Position numbers and translations under genes: made by a program
DNA from: Methanoregula sp.
Lineage (GTDB): Archaea; Halobacteriota; Methanomicrobia; Methanomicrobiales; Methanospirillaceae
Reading direction: 5' to 3'
Assembly (NCBI GenBank): GCA_013331015.1
Contig: DUHF01000260.1
Location: 1 to 5,972 of the forward strand
Length of the DNA: 5,972 nucleotides
Notes under the pieces: generated by a model
What the model saw: the letters and a program-made list of their open reading frames with translations, nothing else
Told to the model about the DNA's origin: nothing
Database searches by the model: none
Part shown: piece by piece, positions 1-5,256 of the stretch
Layout of the letters: the number at the start of each line of letters is the position of its first letter
How positions within the stretch are numbered: the first letter of the stretch is position 1

Positions 1-258
1 CTCCCGACAGCAGAGCTTGAAAAATTCAATAGTATCGAGGATCTCGAGGACTCCGGTATCGGTATTGCAAATTTCACGACCGGCGATGTGCTGGGTATGA
101 CCGTCTATGGGTTCACCGAGCAATTCCCGACCGTGAATTCTACCCCTACTGCATATCTCCGTCTCGGAGAGATTACCCGGAAAACCTCTTCCGGGATCGT
201 TGTGGACGGGAACTATCCCCGTGTGGATATCCGCATTGTCAATTTCGGCAGCAGCTGA
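1..258 (+). CDS. C-terminal fragment of an unrecognised protein (5' truncated by window edge)
   Basis: Frame 1 is open from the first base to a TGA at 256-258, giving 85 residues with no start visible as the true beginning; the gene enters from the left. The fragment begins LPTAELEKFNSIEDLED and ends DIRIVNFGSS. It has many Thr, Ser, Gly and Val residues in alternating hydrophobic/polar stretches, which suggests a beta-rich domain. There is no membrane segment, Cys pair or nucleotide-binding motif in this part. Codon choice resembles the neighbours, with many C/G third positions, which supports real coding. I do not recognise the family. The C-terminus of methanogenesis marker protein 3 was considered and did not match as I remember it. 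The next gene starts 45 bases downstream and has its own possible TATA-like box, so the two need not be co-transcribed. Confidence 0.75.
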   Translation, partial: LPTAELEKFNSIEDLEDSGIGIANFTTGDVLGMTVYGFTEQFPTVNSTPTAYLRLGEITRKTSSGIVVDGNYPRVDIRIVNFGSS

Positions 259-274
259 TCCATCATCCATACCC

Positions 275-283
275 TTTTTACAA
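275..283 (+). promoter_or_regulatory. Weak TATA-like box before the thioredoxin gene
   Basis: The sequence TTTTTACAA is centred about 25 bases before the ATG at 304, and no Shine-Dalgarno lies between them. This is the spacing expected for a leaderless archaeal transcript. The match to the consensus is poor. The T run could equally act as a T-rich terminator for the gene ending at 258, or do both jobs. Confidence 0.35.
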
Positions 284-303
284 TTCGCGGTTCATTCCCT
301 TTC

Positions 304-564
304 ATGACACTGCGGGTACTCTGCTTTTTCCAGCCGGGCTGCATGGGATGCATGGAACAGGAAGCGATCAATAGTGAGGTTTTTCGGACATTGCAGATCC
401 CCATCGAGGAGATCGATGCAATGAAAAACCGGGAGTACATCAGTGAATACCAGCTGAAGGCAACCCCGACTATCCTTATTTTAAAGGACAAAAAAACGGT
501 TGAACGGTTTGAAGGGGTTGTCCACGCAGAACAGTTTGAGGCGGCGCTCAAAAAATATCTATAG
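304..564 (+). CDS. Small thioredoxin-family protein with CMGC active site
   Basis: This 86-residue protein is about the size of the compact archaeal thioredoxins/glutaredoxins. A first beta strand (residues 3-9) leads into the redox motif Cys13-Met14-Gly15-Cys16, preceded by Pro11-Gly12. The diagnostic cis-proline is in ATPT (Pro55), followed by the strand TILIL and the glycine turn FEGV (Gly71). The fold therefore looks complete. There is no signal peptide, so it should act in the cytoplasm as a thiol-disulfide oxidoreductase; its substrates are unknown. The Trp normally next to the motif (WCGPC in classical thioredoxins) is absent and the dipeptide between the cysteines is Met-Gly, so its redox potential and partners may differ. 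ATG 304 is the only ATG, GTG or TTG in frame after the upstream stop at 256-258. The gene ends by overlapping the convergent zinc-ribbon gene by six bases. Confidence 0.88.
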   Translation: MTLRVLCFFQPGCMGCMEQEAINSEVFRTLQIPIEEIDAMKNREYISEYQLKATPTILILKDKKTVERFEGVVHAEQFEAALKKYL

Positions 565-1134
565 GCGTGTCCCATAGATCCGCTTGATCCGGTGGGCGAT
601 CGCCTTCCATCCTTCCTTTCGCATGAGCGGGCCGTCCCGGAGCTTGAGGTGGGAGATCTTGAAACGTTTTCCTGAGACCACGTACATCTCGCTCACCACG
701 AACTCCTGTTCGCCATCGCATTCCATGTATACCGGGATCGTCTTTCTCCCGTCATGGATAGAGATCTTGACGATCACCTGCTCGATAGCCCGGGTCCAGA
801 GCGCGGTGATATCAGCGGCTATTGCGCGCTCCACCCGCTTGTCCCCGCATTCGATGGAGGTGACTTCGACACCGAATACCTCCTCGCCGCATTCAGCGAC
901 AAGGTGATCTCCGGCATTGCATTCATCTTCTTTTGCAAGCTCGATTGTGCAGACCCGGGAGGTTCCTTCGCGGGAAACGATTGCCTTGATCATGAGGGCC
1001 TGGGGTTCGCGTTCTTTTGGGATCCGCTGGTGATGACCGCAGGTTGTGCAGCGGATGAGCACGTCACGGGTCTCGGCGACCACTTCGTGCTCGGTCTCGT
1101 CTTTGCACTCGGGGCAGTTGGCGGTGATAAACAT
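559..1134 (-). CDS. HVO_0476-family zinc-ribbon protein
   Basis: This is a 191-residue archaeal protein when started at the ATG at 1134. An N-terminal zinc ribbon is formed by Cys7-Pro-Glu-Cys10 and Cys29-Thr-Thr-Cys32, followed by GHHQRIP. After this comes a beta-rich region (about 45-160) with the stretch VFGVEVTSIECGDKRVERA, which I recall as typical of the family, and a basic C-terminus with LKLRDGP and RIKRIYGTRL. The family is widespread in Euryarchaeota. Its function is not established; the ribbon plus basic tail would suit nucleic-acid or ribosome binding, but that is inference. A GTG eight codons upstream (1158) is possible. I prefer the ATG because it begins just before the conserved ribbon and has a TATA-like box about 29 bases upstream. 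The stop overlaps the convergent thioredoxin stop, and the gene is divergent from the DUF371 gene. Confidence 0.85.
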   Translation of the reverse strand: MFITANCPECKDETEHEVVAETRDVLIRCTTCGHHQRIPKEREPQALMIKAIVSREGTSRVCTIELAKEDECNAGDHLVAECGEEVFGVEVTSIECGDKRVERAIAADITALWTRAIEQVIVKISIHDGRKTIPVYMECDGEQEFVVSEMYVVSGKRFKISHLKLRDGPLMRKEGWKAIAHRIKRIYGTRL

Positions 1135-1142
1135 TAAAATAT
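1134..1142 (+). promoter_or_regulatory. TATA-like box for the DUF371 gene
   Basis: TTAAAATAT is centred about 31 bases before the ATG at 1169, and no Shine-Dalgarno lies between them. It begins at the first base of the start codon of the opposing zinc-ribbon gene, so both divergent promoters are packed into about 35 bases. Spacing and composition fit an archaeal TATA box, but this is unproven. Confidence 0.5.
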
Positions 1143-1160
1143 GAATGGCAACCCTCACCT

Positions 1161-1167
1161 AATAAAG
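1161..1167 (-). promoter_or_regulatory. TATA-like box for the zinc-ribbon gene
   Basis: On the minus strand this reads CTTTATT, centred about 30 bases before the ATG at 1134, with no purine-rich ribosome binding site in between. It nearly touches the start codon of the divergent DUF371 gene at 1169. This element supports the ATG at 1134 over the GTG at 1158 as the translation start. Confidence 0.5.
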
Positions 1168-1168
1168 C

Positions 1169-1612
1169 ATGGAGGCGCAGGAGACAATCCGGGCCCGGGG
1201 CCATCCGCTGATCCTCGGTACCCACCAAACAACGTTTGAAGTGACCGCCGAGGACCACGTAACGATAAACGGCAACTGCATCATCGGGATCGCGGCGGAT
1301 AAGGGTTGTTTAGGACTCTCACCCGCGTTCAAAGCGGTGCTCGCGCATGACGAAGCAGTCCTGGTTTCCCGACTCGATTGCGGGGGTGTTGTTGCAGAAA
1401 TCCATTCCCGCGGTTCTTCGCAGATGATGCTGAACCACCCGGCAGATATCGTCTGGCGCAGGAGTGCATTTGTCTGCGGCCGCACCATCGGCATCCTGTC
1501 AGATGCCGTAGCCCTGACCCTTCCCCGGGATCTTATCGCCAATCTTGTTTTGGGAAACGAGATGACTGTTACCCTGACTGCTACGCGTCCCGGCTCAGTG
1601 TCGAAATCTTGA
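1169..1612 (+). CDS. DUF371 family protein
   Basis: This 147-residue protein matches the archaeal DUF371 family across its length. Family-like segments are ARGHP (9-13), GTHQTTFEVT (17-26), GNCIIGIAADKG (35-46) and RRSAFVCGRTIGILSDAVA (97-115). The predicted structure is a compact alpha/beta cytoplasmic protein with no membrane segment or signal peptide. Its biochemical function is not known. Conserved His (12, 19), Asp44 and Cys (37, 103) residues could form a site, but this is only noted from the sequence. The ATG at 1169 is chosen because the conserved ARGHP motif follows closely, as is usual in the family, and a TATA-like box lies at about -31. The 3' end overlaps the convergent xseB gene by 32 bases, so the tail beyond about residue 137 is constrained by two reading frames. 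Confidence 0.88.
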   Translation: MEAQETIRARGHPLILGTHQTTFEVTAEDHVTINGNCIIGIAADKGCLGLSPAFKAVLAHDEAVLVSRLDCGGVVAEIHSRGSSQMMLNHPADIVWRRSAFVCGRTIGILSDAVALTLPRDLIANLVLGNEMTVTLTATRPGSVSKS

Positions 1613-1766
1613 GTTCGGCCTCGGCAAGCAGGGTCTCGCACTGCTTTATGATGATTGCACCCTGCTCGTAGAGTTTCATGCTCTCGTCAAGGCTGGTATT
1701 CCCGTCTTCGATCTTTGTGATGATCTCTTTCAGTCGCTCAACTTTTGTCTCATATGTTTCTGTCAT
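1581..1766 (-). CDS. xseB: Exonuclease VII small subunit
   Basis: XseB is the small helical subunit that binds several-fold in excess to XseA and is needed for stable, active exonuclease VII, a metal-independent single-strand-specific DNA exonuclease. The 61-residue protein is short even for this family (usually about 60-80). It shows the expected helical hairpin: YETKVERLKEIITKIEDGN, then SLDESMKLYEQG, then a second helix with CETLLAEAELKIS. The ATG at 1766 is preferred over a GTG at 1775 because a GGAG lies 10 bases upstream, whereas it would be only 1 base from the GTG. The gene overlaps the 3' end of xseA by 17 bases, so it is probably translated by coupling from the same mRNA. Its own 3' end overlaps the DUF371 gene on the other strand. 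Confidence 0.92.
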   Translation of the reverse strand: MTETYETKVERLKEIITKIEDGNTSLDESMKLYEQGAIIIKQCETLLAEAELKISTLSRDA

Positions 1767-3000
1767 GATCCACACGCTCCACGCTCACCTGGCTGCTTCC
1801 GTCAAAAAACCGGATCTTCAGCCGGTCGTCTTTTTTTAAGGCACCGGCACTTCTCACCAGTTTTCCATCTTTTTCTGCAATACAGTATCCCCGTGACAGG
1901 ATACCGAGCGGGCTTGCGGCTTCAAGGGCTGCCTTCATACCCGCGAGGAGGAGCTGTTCCCGTTCAATCCGGGTGGCGCAGGCCCGGTCCAGCCGGTCGG
2001 CAATATCAGCGGAATACTGCCGCCGTTCCCCGATCTTCCGGACAAACTTCTGCGGGCGGAGCCGGTCCCGGAGCCCCTGTATCTCTTCGCGTGCCCATGC
2101 CACCCTGCCCTGCAAAGCCGTGTCAATACGGATCTTCTGTTCCTGCAACCGGTGGAGAAGGGCCGTTTTGTCAGGCACTGCCAGTTCGGCAGCAGCAGAT
2201 GGGGTTGGTGCCCGGATATCCGCGGCAAGGTCAGAGAGCGTAACGTCGACTTCGTGGCCGATGGCACTCACAACGGGCACCGGGCATGAAGCGATGGCAT
2301 GCACAACCTCGGGGTGGTTGAAGGGGAAGAGATCCTCAAAACTCCCGCCCCCGCGGGCAACAATGACCAGATCGACACGGCCGGCAACCCGCCGGATCGC
2401 CTGCGCAATCCCGCGGTGCGCGTCCTCGCCCTGAACGGCAGTTGGCGAGATGATGATCTCAAGCGGGTACCGCCGCGCCACAACATTGCAAATATCGTGG
2501 ATGACCGCGCCGGTCTCTGAGGTGACCACCCCGATCTTTTGCGGAAATGCCGGAAGTTTCCGTTTGCGATCCGCGGCAAAGAGGCCAAGAGCCGCAAGTT
2601 CCTTCTTCCATTGTTCAACAAGGAGGTACTTCTCGCCAAGCCCGGCCTTCTCCATGGCTTTGACCTGCAGCTGGTATGCCCCGTGGGGGGCATAGAGTGT
2701 CACTGACCCGGAGACTATCACCTCCATACCTTCTTCAGGAGTGAACGGGAGCCGGTCGGCATCCGACCGCCACATCACGCACTTGACCACCGCGGCAGTG
2801 CTTCCGCCCCCCTTCTCGGATAAGGAGAAGTACCGGTGCCCCCGCCCGTGGTGCTTGTAGTTGGTCACCTCCCCCCGCACCCGGATATCCAGAAGTCGTG
2901 GATCATCAAGGAGTTGCTGGATGATTGCCGAGAGCTCGGAAACCAGGAGAGGTGCTGTTTTTCCCCCCGTGGATTCAACCGGGGTATTGAACCAGTCCAT
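1750..3000 (-). CDS. xseA: Exonuclease VII large subunit
   Basis: This is the catalytic subunit of exonuclease VII, which degrades single-stranded DNA from both ends into oligonucleotides in repair and recombination. It has 416 residues, slightly shorter than E. coli XseA (about 456). The N-terminal OB fold (about 17-115) contains IRVRGEVTN and HRYFSLSEK. The catalytic domain (about 120-275) contains IGVVTSETGAVIHDI (156-170), VARGGGSFEDLFPFN (214-228), SAIGHEVDVTL (245-255) and RAPTPSAAAELAVP (263-276). By alignment from memory, the active-site residues are Asp169, Arg216, His249 and Asp252, all present. A charged helical region (about 277-355) should bind XseB, and the C-terminus carries SPLGILSRGYCIA. 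ATG 3000 is chosen over two upstream in-frame TTG codons; it has a TATA-like box 27 bases upstream. It forms an operon with xseB. Confidence 0.95.
   Translation of the reverse strand: MDWFNTPVESTGGKTAPLLVSELSAIIQQLLDDPRLLDIRVRGEVTNYKHHGRGHRYFSLSEKGGGSTAAVVKCVMWRSDADRLPFTPEEGMEVIVSGSVTLYAPHGAYQLQVKAMEKAGLGEKYLLVEQWKKELAALGLFAADRKRKLPAFPQKIGVVTSETGAVIHDICNVVARRYPLEIIISPTAVQGEDAHRGIAQAIRRVAGRVDLVIVARGGGSFEDLFPFNHPEVVHAIASCPVPVVSAIGHEVDVTLSDLAADIRAPTPSAAAELAVPDKTALLHRLQEQKIRIDTALQGRVAWAREEIQGLRDRLRPQKFVRKIGERRQYSADIADRLDRACATRIEREQLLLAGMKAALEAASPLGILSRGYCIAEKDGKLVRSAGALKKDDRLKIRFFDGSSQVSVERVDHDRNI
1777..1780 (-). promoter_or_regulatory. Ribosome binding site for xseB inside xseA
   Basis: GGAG on the minus strand lies ten bases before the ATG at 1766, within the last codons of xseA. 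It decides the xseB start against the alternative GTG at 1775 and suggests translational coupling. Confidence 0.6.
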
Positions 3001-3023
3001 CAACAACTATTAGGACAAAACCG

Positions 3024-3031
3024 CATATCAA
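3024..3031 (-). promoter_or_regulatory. TATA-like box for the xseAB operon
   Basis: On the minus strand this reads TTGATATG, centred 27 bases before the ATG at 3000, with no Shine-Dalgarno in the gap. That fits a leaderless xseAB transcript. The element sits inside the 42-base gap between the xseA start and the divergent TIM-barrel gene at 3043, so the two genes share a single small control region. Confidence 0.5.
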
Positions 3032-3042
3032 GTAGTACTGTC

Positions 3043-3879
3043 ATGGTCTCGTTTGCCGTATCCAGTATGTTCTTCCACGAATACACAACTCCGGAGATCT
3101 TCGGTTTCGTCTCCCGCGCGGGTCTTGACGGGATCGAGTTCTGGATCGAGACCCCGCATTTCTGGCTCCGCGATCTTCCGGTCAATGAAGTTTTTGCCTG
3201 CAAAAAGCAGCATAAGGAGATCCCCAACCTTACGGTCCATGGCCCGGTCCTTGACCTGAATCCCTGTTCCATCAACCCGGATGTTGCAGAGGTCTCGATC
3301 CGGCATGCGGTGCAGTCGGTTGGGATCGCCGAACAGCTTGGCGCCCGGGTACTCACCCTCCATCCGGGCCGGCGTACGGCAAAACGTCCCCCGGGAGAGG
3401 CTGATGCGGTACGGTTTGAAACCTATATTTCCGCGCTCCGGAACGCGGCAATGAAAAATTCCCTCAGGATCAGCATGGAGAACATGGAGCCGGCCATAAA
3501 CTCGCTGCTCTGTACTCCAGAACGGGTACGGCAGCTCCTCGATGATGAACCGTGGCTCTTCTTCACCCTCGACATTGCCCATGCACTGGCAGTTTCTGAT
3601 GAGGAACCCGCCCGGTATATCGAGCTCTGCCATGACCGGATTGCAAATGTCCATATCAGCAATAAAGAGGGCAGAGTCCTGCACCTCCCGCTTGACCGGA
3701 GCCCGGTAATGGCGGGCGTTCTGCGGGATTTGCGGGATGTTGGGTATAATGGTCCCCTGACTCTTGAGATTGACGATCTCAATATCTTCCCGCCTCCCTC
3801 TGCGGACGAGAAGGTTGCCATTCTTGCACGCGACCGTGCCTTCATGGCGGAATGCATGGATCAGGCGCTGGTTTTATAA
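3043..3879 (+). CDS. AP endonuclease 2 / sugar-phosphate isomerase-like TIM-barrel protein
   Basis: This 278-residue protein belongs to the xylose isomerase-like TIM-barrel superfamily (AP_endonuc_2), which holds endonuclease IV and many sugar isomerases/epimerases. Strand-end motifs run in order: GIEFW (Glu32), TVHGPVLDLNP (His66), LTLHPG (His107), SMENME (Glu146), FTLDIAH (Asp177, His180), NVHISN (His204), VLHLPL (His214) and LTLEID (Glu242). Order and spacing resemble the zinc ligands of endonuclease IV, although the Asp two residues before the equivalent of His214 is Val here. Automatic annotation would probably say sugar phosphate isomerase/epimerase; the true substrate is unknown. It is cytoplasmic. 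ATG 3043 is chosen because the first barrel strand (SFAVSS) begins right after it; the frame is open further upstream but there runs antisense to xseA. An ATG at 3067 would remove that strand. It is divergent from xseA. I find no convincing TATA box for it. Confidence 0.85.
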   Translation: MVSFAVSSMFFHEYTTPEIFGFVSRAGLDGIEFWIETPHFWLRDLPVNEVFACKKQHKEIPNLTVHGPVLDLNPCSINPDVAEVSIRHAVQSVGIAEQLGARVLTLHPGRRTAKRPPGEADAVRFETYISALRNAAMKNSLRISMENMEPAINSLLCTPERVRQLLDDEPWLFFTLDIAHALAVSDEEPARYIELCHDRIANVHISNKEGRVLHLPLDRSPVMAGVLRDLRDVGYNGPLTLEIDDLNIFPPPSADEKVAILARDRAFMAECMDQALVL

Positions 3880-3882
3880 AAT
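3872..3882 (+). promoter_or_regulatory. Strong TATA-like sequence at the 3' end of the TIM-barrel gene
   Basis: TTTTATAAAAT closely resembles the archaeal TATA consensus and includes the TAA stop of the preceding gene. A transcript starting about 26 bases downstream would carry a leader of roughly 45-50 bases before the CNNM gene at 3952. It competes with the element at 3921-3926 as the promoter of the CNNM-purN operon, or gives a second start. Confidence 0.4.
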
Positions 3883-3920
3883 ATGTTCCCGAATATACTG
3901 GTACCTTTCCGGCGAAACCG

Positions 3921-3926
3921 TATATC
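3921..3926 (+). promoter_or_regulatory. TATA-like box for the CNNM-purN operon
   Basis: TATATC is centred about 28 bases before the ATG at 3952 and is preceded by CGAAACCG, which resembles a purine-rich BRE (TFB recognition element). No Shine-Dalgarno precedes the start codon, so a leaderless or near-leaderless mRNA is likely. Confidence 0.5.
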
Positions 3927-3951
3927 GTGCACCCGCACGTTGTGAATCACA

Positions 3952-5256
3952 ATGATGGAAAACGCTCTTACTATCTTCCTTTTCATTCTCTGTATCATCC
4001 TCTCCGCATTCTTCTCGGCTTCCGAGGTTGCCCTGATTGCCATGACCCGGGCAAAGGTGAGGACGCTGGTCAATGAAAGCCGGCCCGGTTCGGCAGCCCT
4101 GGCAATGCTCAAGGAATCGCCCGAGCATCTCCTGATAACGATCCTTATCGGGAATAATATCGTCAATGTTGCGGCTGCGTCCCTTGCTACTGCGGTTGCC
4201 ATCCGTATCTTCGGGGACATTGGTGTGGGGATCGCGACGGGCTTTGTCGTGCTCGTCCTTCTCTTCTTTGGCGAGATCGGCCCCAAGATCTATGCAGCAC
4301 GGGCTACGGACAGTTTTGCCCTGACGATTGCCCCCGTCATCCTTGCCCTGTCCCGCTTGTTTACTCCCATCATCTGGCTTATTATTAAGGTAAATCCACG
4401 GTTGGGGAGCGGCAGGGACTCGTCTGAACCGGCCGTGACCGAGGAAGAGATCAAGGAATGGATCGATGTGGGGAAGGAAGAGGGGACGATCGAGCAGGAC
4501 GAGCAGGACATGCTCTACTCGGTGCTCGAGTTCGGGGACACGATCGCCCGCGAGATCATGACCCCCCGGGTTGATGTCATCCTTATTGAGGATACGAGCA
4601 GTTTTGAGGACGCGATACGGATCTTCAATGATACCGGTTTCTCCCGCATCCCGGTCTTTCACGACCGTATTGACAATATCATCGGGATCCTGAACGTGAA
4701 GGATATCTTCGCTGCAATGGTCTCCCGCCGGAAGGACTCGACCATCCGCGAGGTCATGTACGATCCCACCTTTGTTCCGGAAACGAAGAAGATCGACGAC
4801 CTCTTAAAGGAACTCCAGGTTAACCGGGTGCAGATTGCAATCGTCATTGATGAATACAGCAGTTTTGTCGGGATCGTCACGGTCGAGGACATCCTTGAAG
4901 AACTGGTCGGTGACATCATGGATGAGCATGACCAGGAAGAGCCCGAGGTGCAGGAGATCGCCCCGGGCGTCTTTGTCGTGGATGCCCAGATGTGGGTCGT
5001 GGACGCAAACGAGCGGCTCTCCATCAACCTTCCGACCGATGAGTCCTACGAGACGATCGGCGGTCTTGTGATCGACCGTCTCGGTCATCTCCCCCTCCAC
5101 CCGGGGGAGAAGGTGGAGATCCCCTCCGAGAACATCACGCTCTCGGTCATGCAGATGCATGGCCGGCGGATCGTCAAGGTGAAGATCCTCCTCCATGCCG
5201 CAACCAGTGCCGGCCGGAGAGCGAGCGGGGAAAATCCTGAAGGAGAGAGCCCATGA
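3952..5256 (+). CDS. CNNM/CorC-type membrane protein with CBS pair (hemolysin family)
   Basis: This 434-residue integral membrane protein has the full HlyC/CorC/CNNM layout. An N-terminal DUF21 (CNNM) domain covers about residues 1-155, with hydrophobic segments near 5-28, 58-86, 92-115 and 121-147 and family motifs SAFFSASEVAL (18-28), LIGNNIVN (65-72) and FGEIGPK (106-112). A CBS pair follows (about 195-325), with IMTPRVDV, GFSRIPVF, GILNVKD and VIDEYSSFVGIVTVEDILEE. The CorC/HlyC C-terminal domain occupies about 333-415 and ends with a short polar tail. Proteins of this kind are linked to Mg2+ (or other cation) export, and their CBS domains bind adenine nucleotides. The hemolysin name is historical. 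ATG 3952 and ATG 3955 are adjacent; either may be used. The stop overlaps the purN start (ATGA), so the two genes form an operon. Confidence 0.92.
   Translation: MMENALTIFLFILCIILSAFFSASEVALIAMTRAKVRTLVNESRPGSAALAMLKESPEHLLITILIGNNIVNVAAASLATAVAIRIFGDIGVGIATGFVVLVLLFFGEIGPKIYAARATDSFALTIAPVILALSRLFTPIIWLIIKVNPRLGSGRDSSEPAVTEEEIKEWIDVGKEEGTIEQDEQDMLYSVLEFGDTIAREIMTPRVDVILIEDTSSFEDAIRIFNDTGFSRIPVFHDRIDNIIGILNVKDIFAAMVSRRKDSTIREVMYDPTFVPETKKIDDLLKELQVNRVQIAIVIDEYSSFVGIVTVEDILEELVGDIMDEHDQEEPEVQEIAPGVFVVDAQMWVVDANERLSINLPTDESYETIGGLVIDRLGHLPLHPGEKVEIPSENITLSVMQMHGRRIVKVKILLHAATSAGRRASGENPEGESP
5241..5245 (+). promoter_or_regulatory. Ribosome binding site for purN
   Basis: AGGAG lies seven bases before the purN ATG at 5253, inside the last codons of the CNNM gene. 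It is the best Shine-Dalgarno in the window and fits translation of purN from the upstream gene's mRNA. Confidence 0.75.

Noticed and set aside
1..258. Methanogenesis marker protein 3 or another named methanogen marker as identity of the left-edge fragment
   Set aside because: The end of the fragment does not resemble the C-termini I remember for those families. I left it unassigned rather than guess.
1135..1158. GTG start at 1158 for the zinc-ribbon protein
   Set aside because: It would add eight residues before the conserved ribbon, has no ribosome binding site, and the TATA-like box at 1161-1167 would lie too close to it. ATG 1134 fits better, though this is not certain.
3001..3006. TTG codons at 3006 and 3003 as starts for xseA
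   Set aside because: The ATG at 3000 follows directly and has the TATA-like box at the right distance; nothing favours TTG.
2836..3042. Upstream extension of the TIM-barrel gene to an ATG at 2836
   Set aside because: The added 69 residues would be antisense to the start of xseA and precede the natural first beta strand of the barrel; they show no family similarity.
3028..3684. Minus-strand open frame (218 codons) opposite the TIM-barrel gene
   Set aside because: Antisense to conserved barrel motifs, with no domain signature and no promoter or ribosome binding site; a shadow frame.
3874..4662. Long minus-strand open frame (262 codons) opposite the CNNM gene
   Set aside because: Very rich in Asp, Arg, His and Pro with no recognisable motif; it is fully antisense to a clearly conserved membrane protein and has no start signal. 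It is a composition shadow of high-GC coding DNA.
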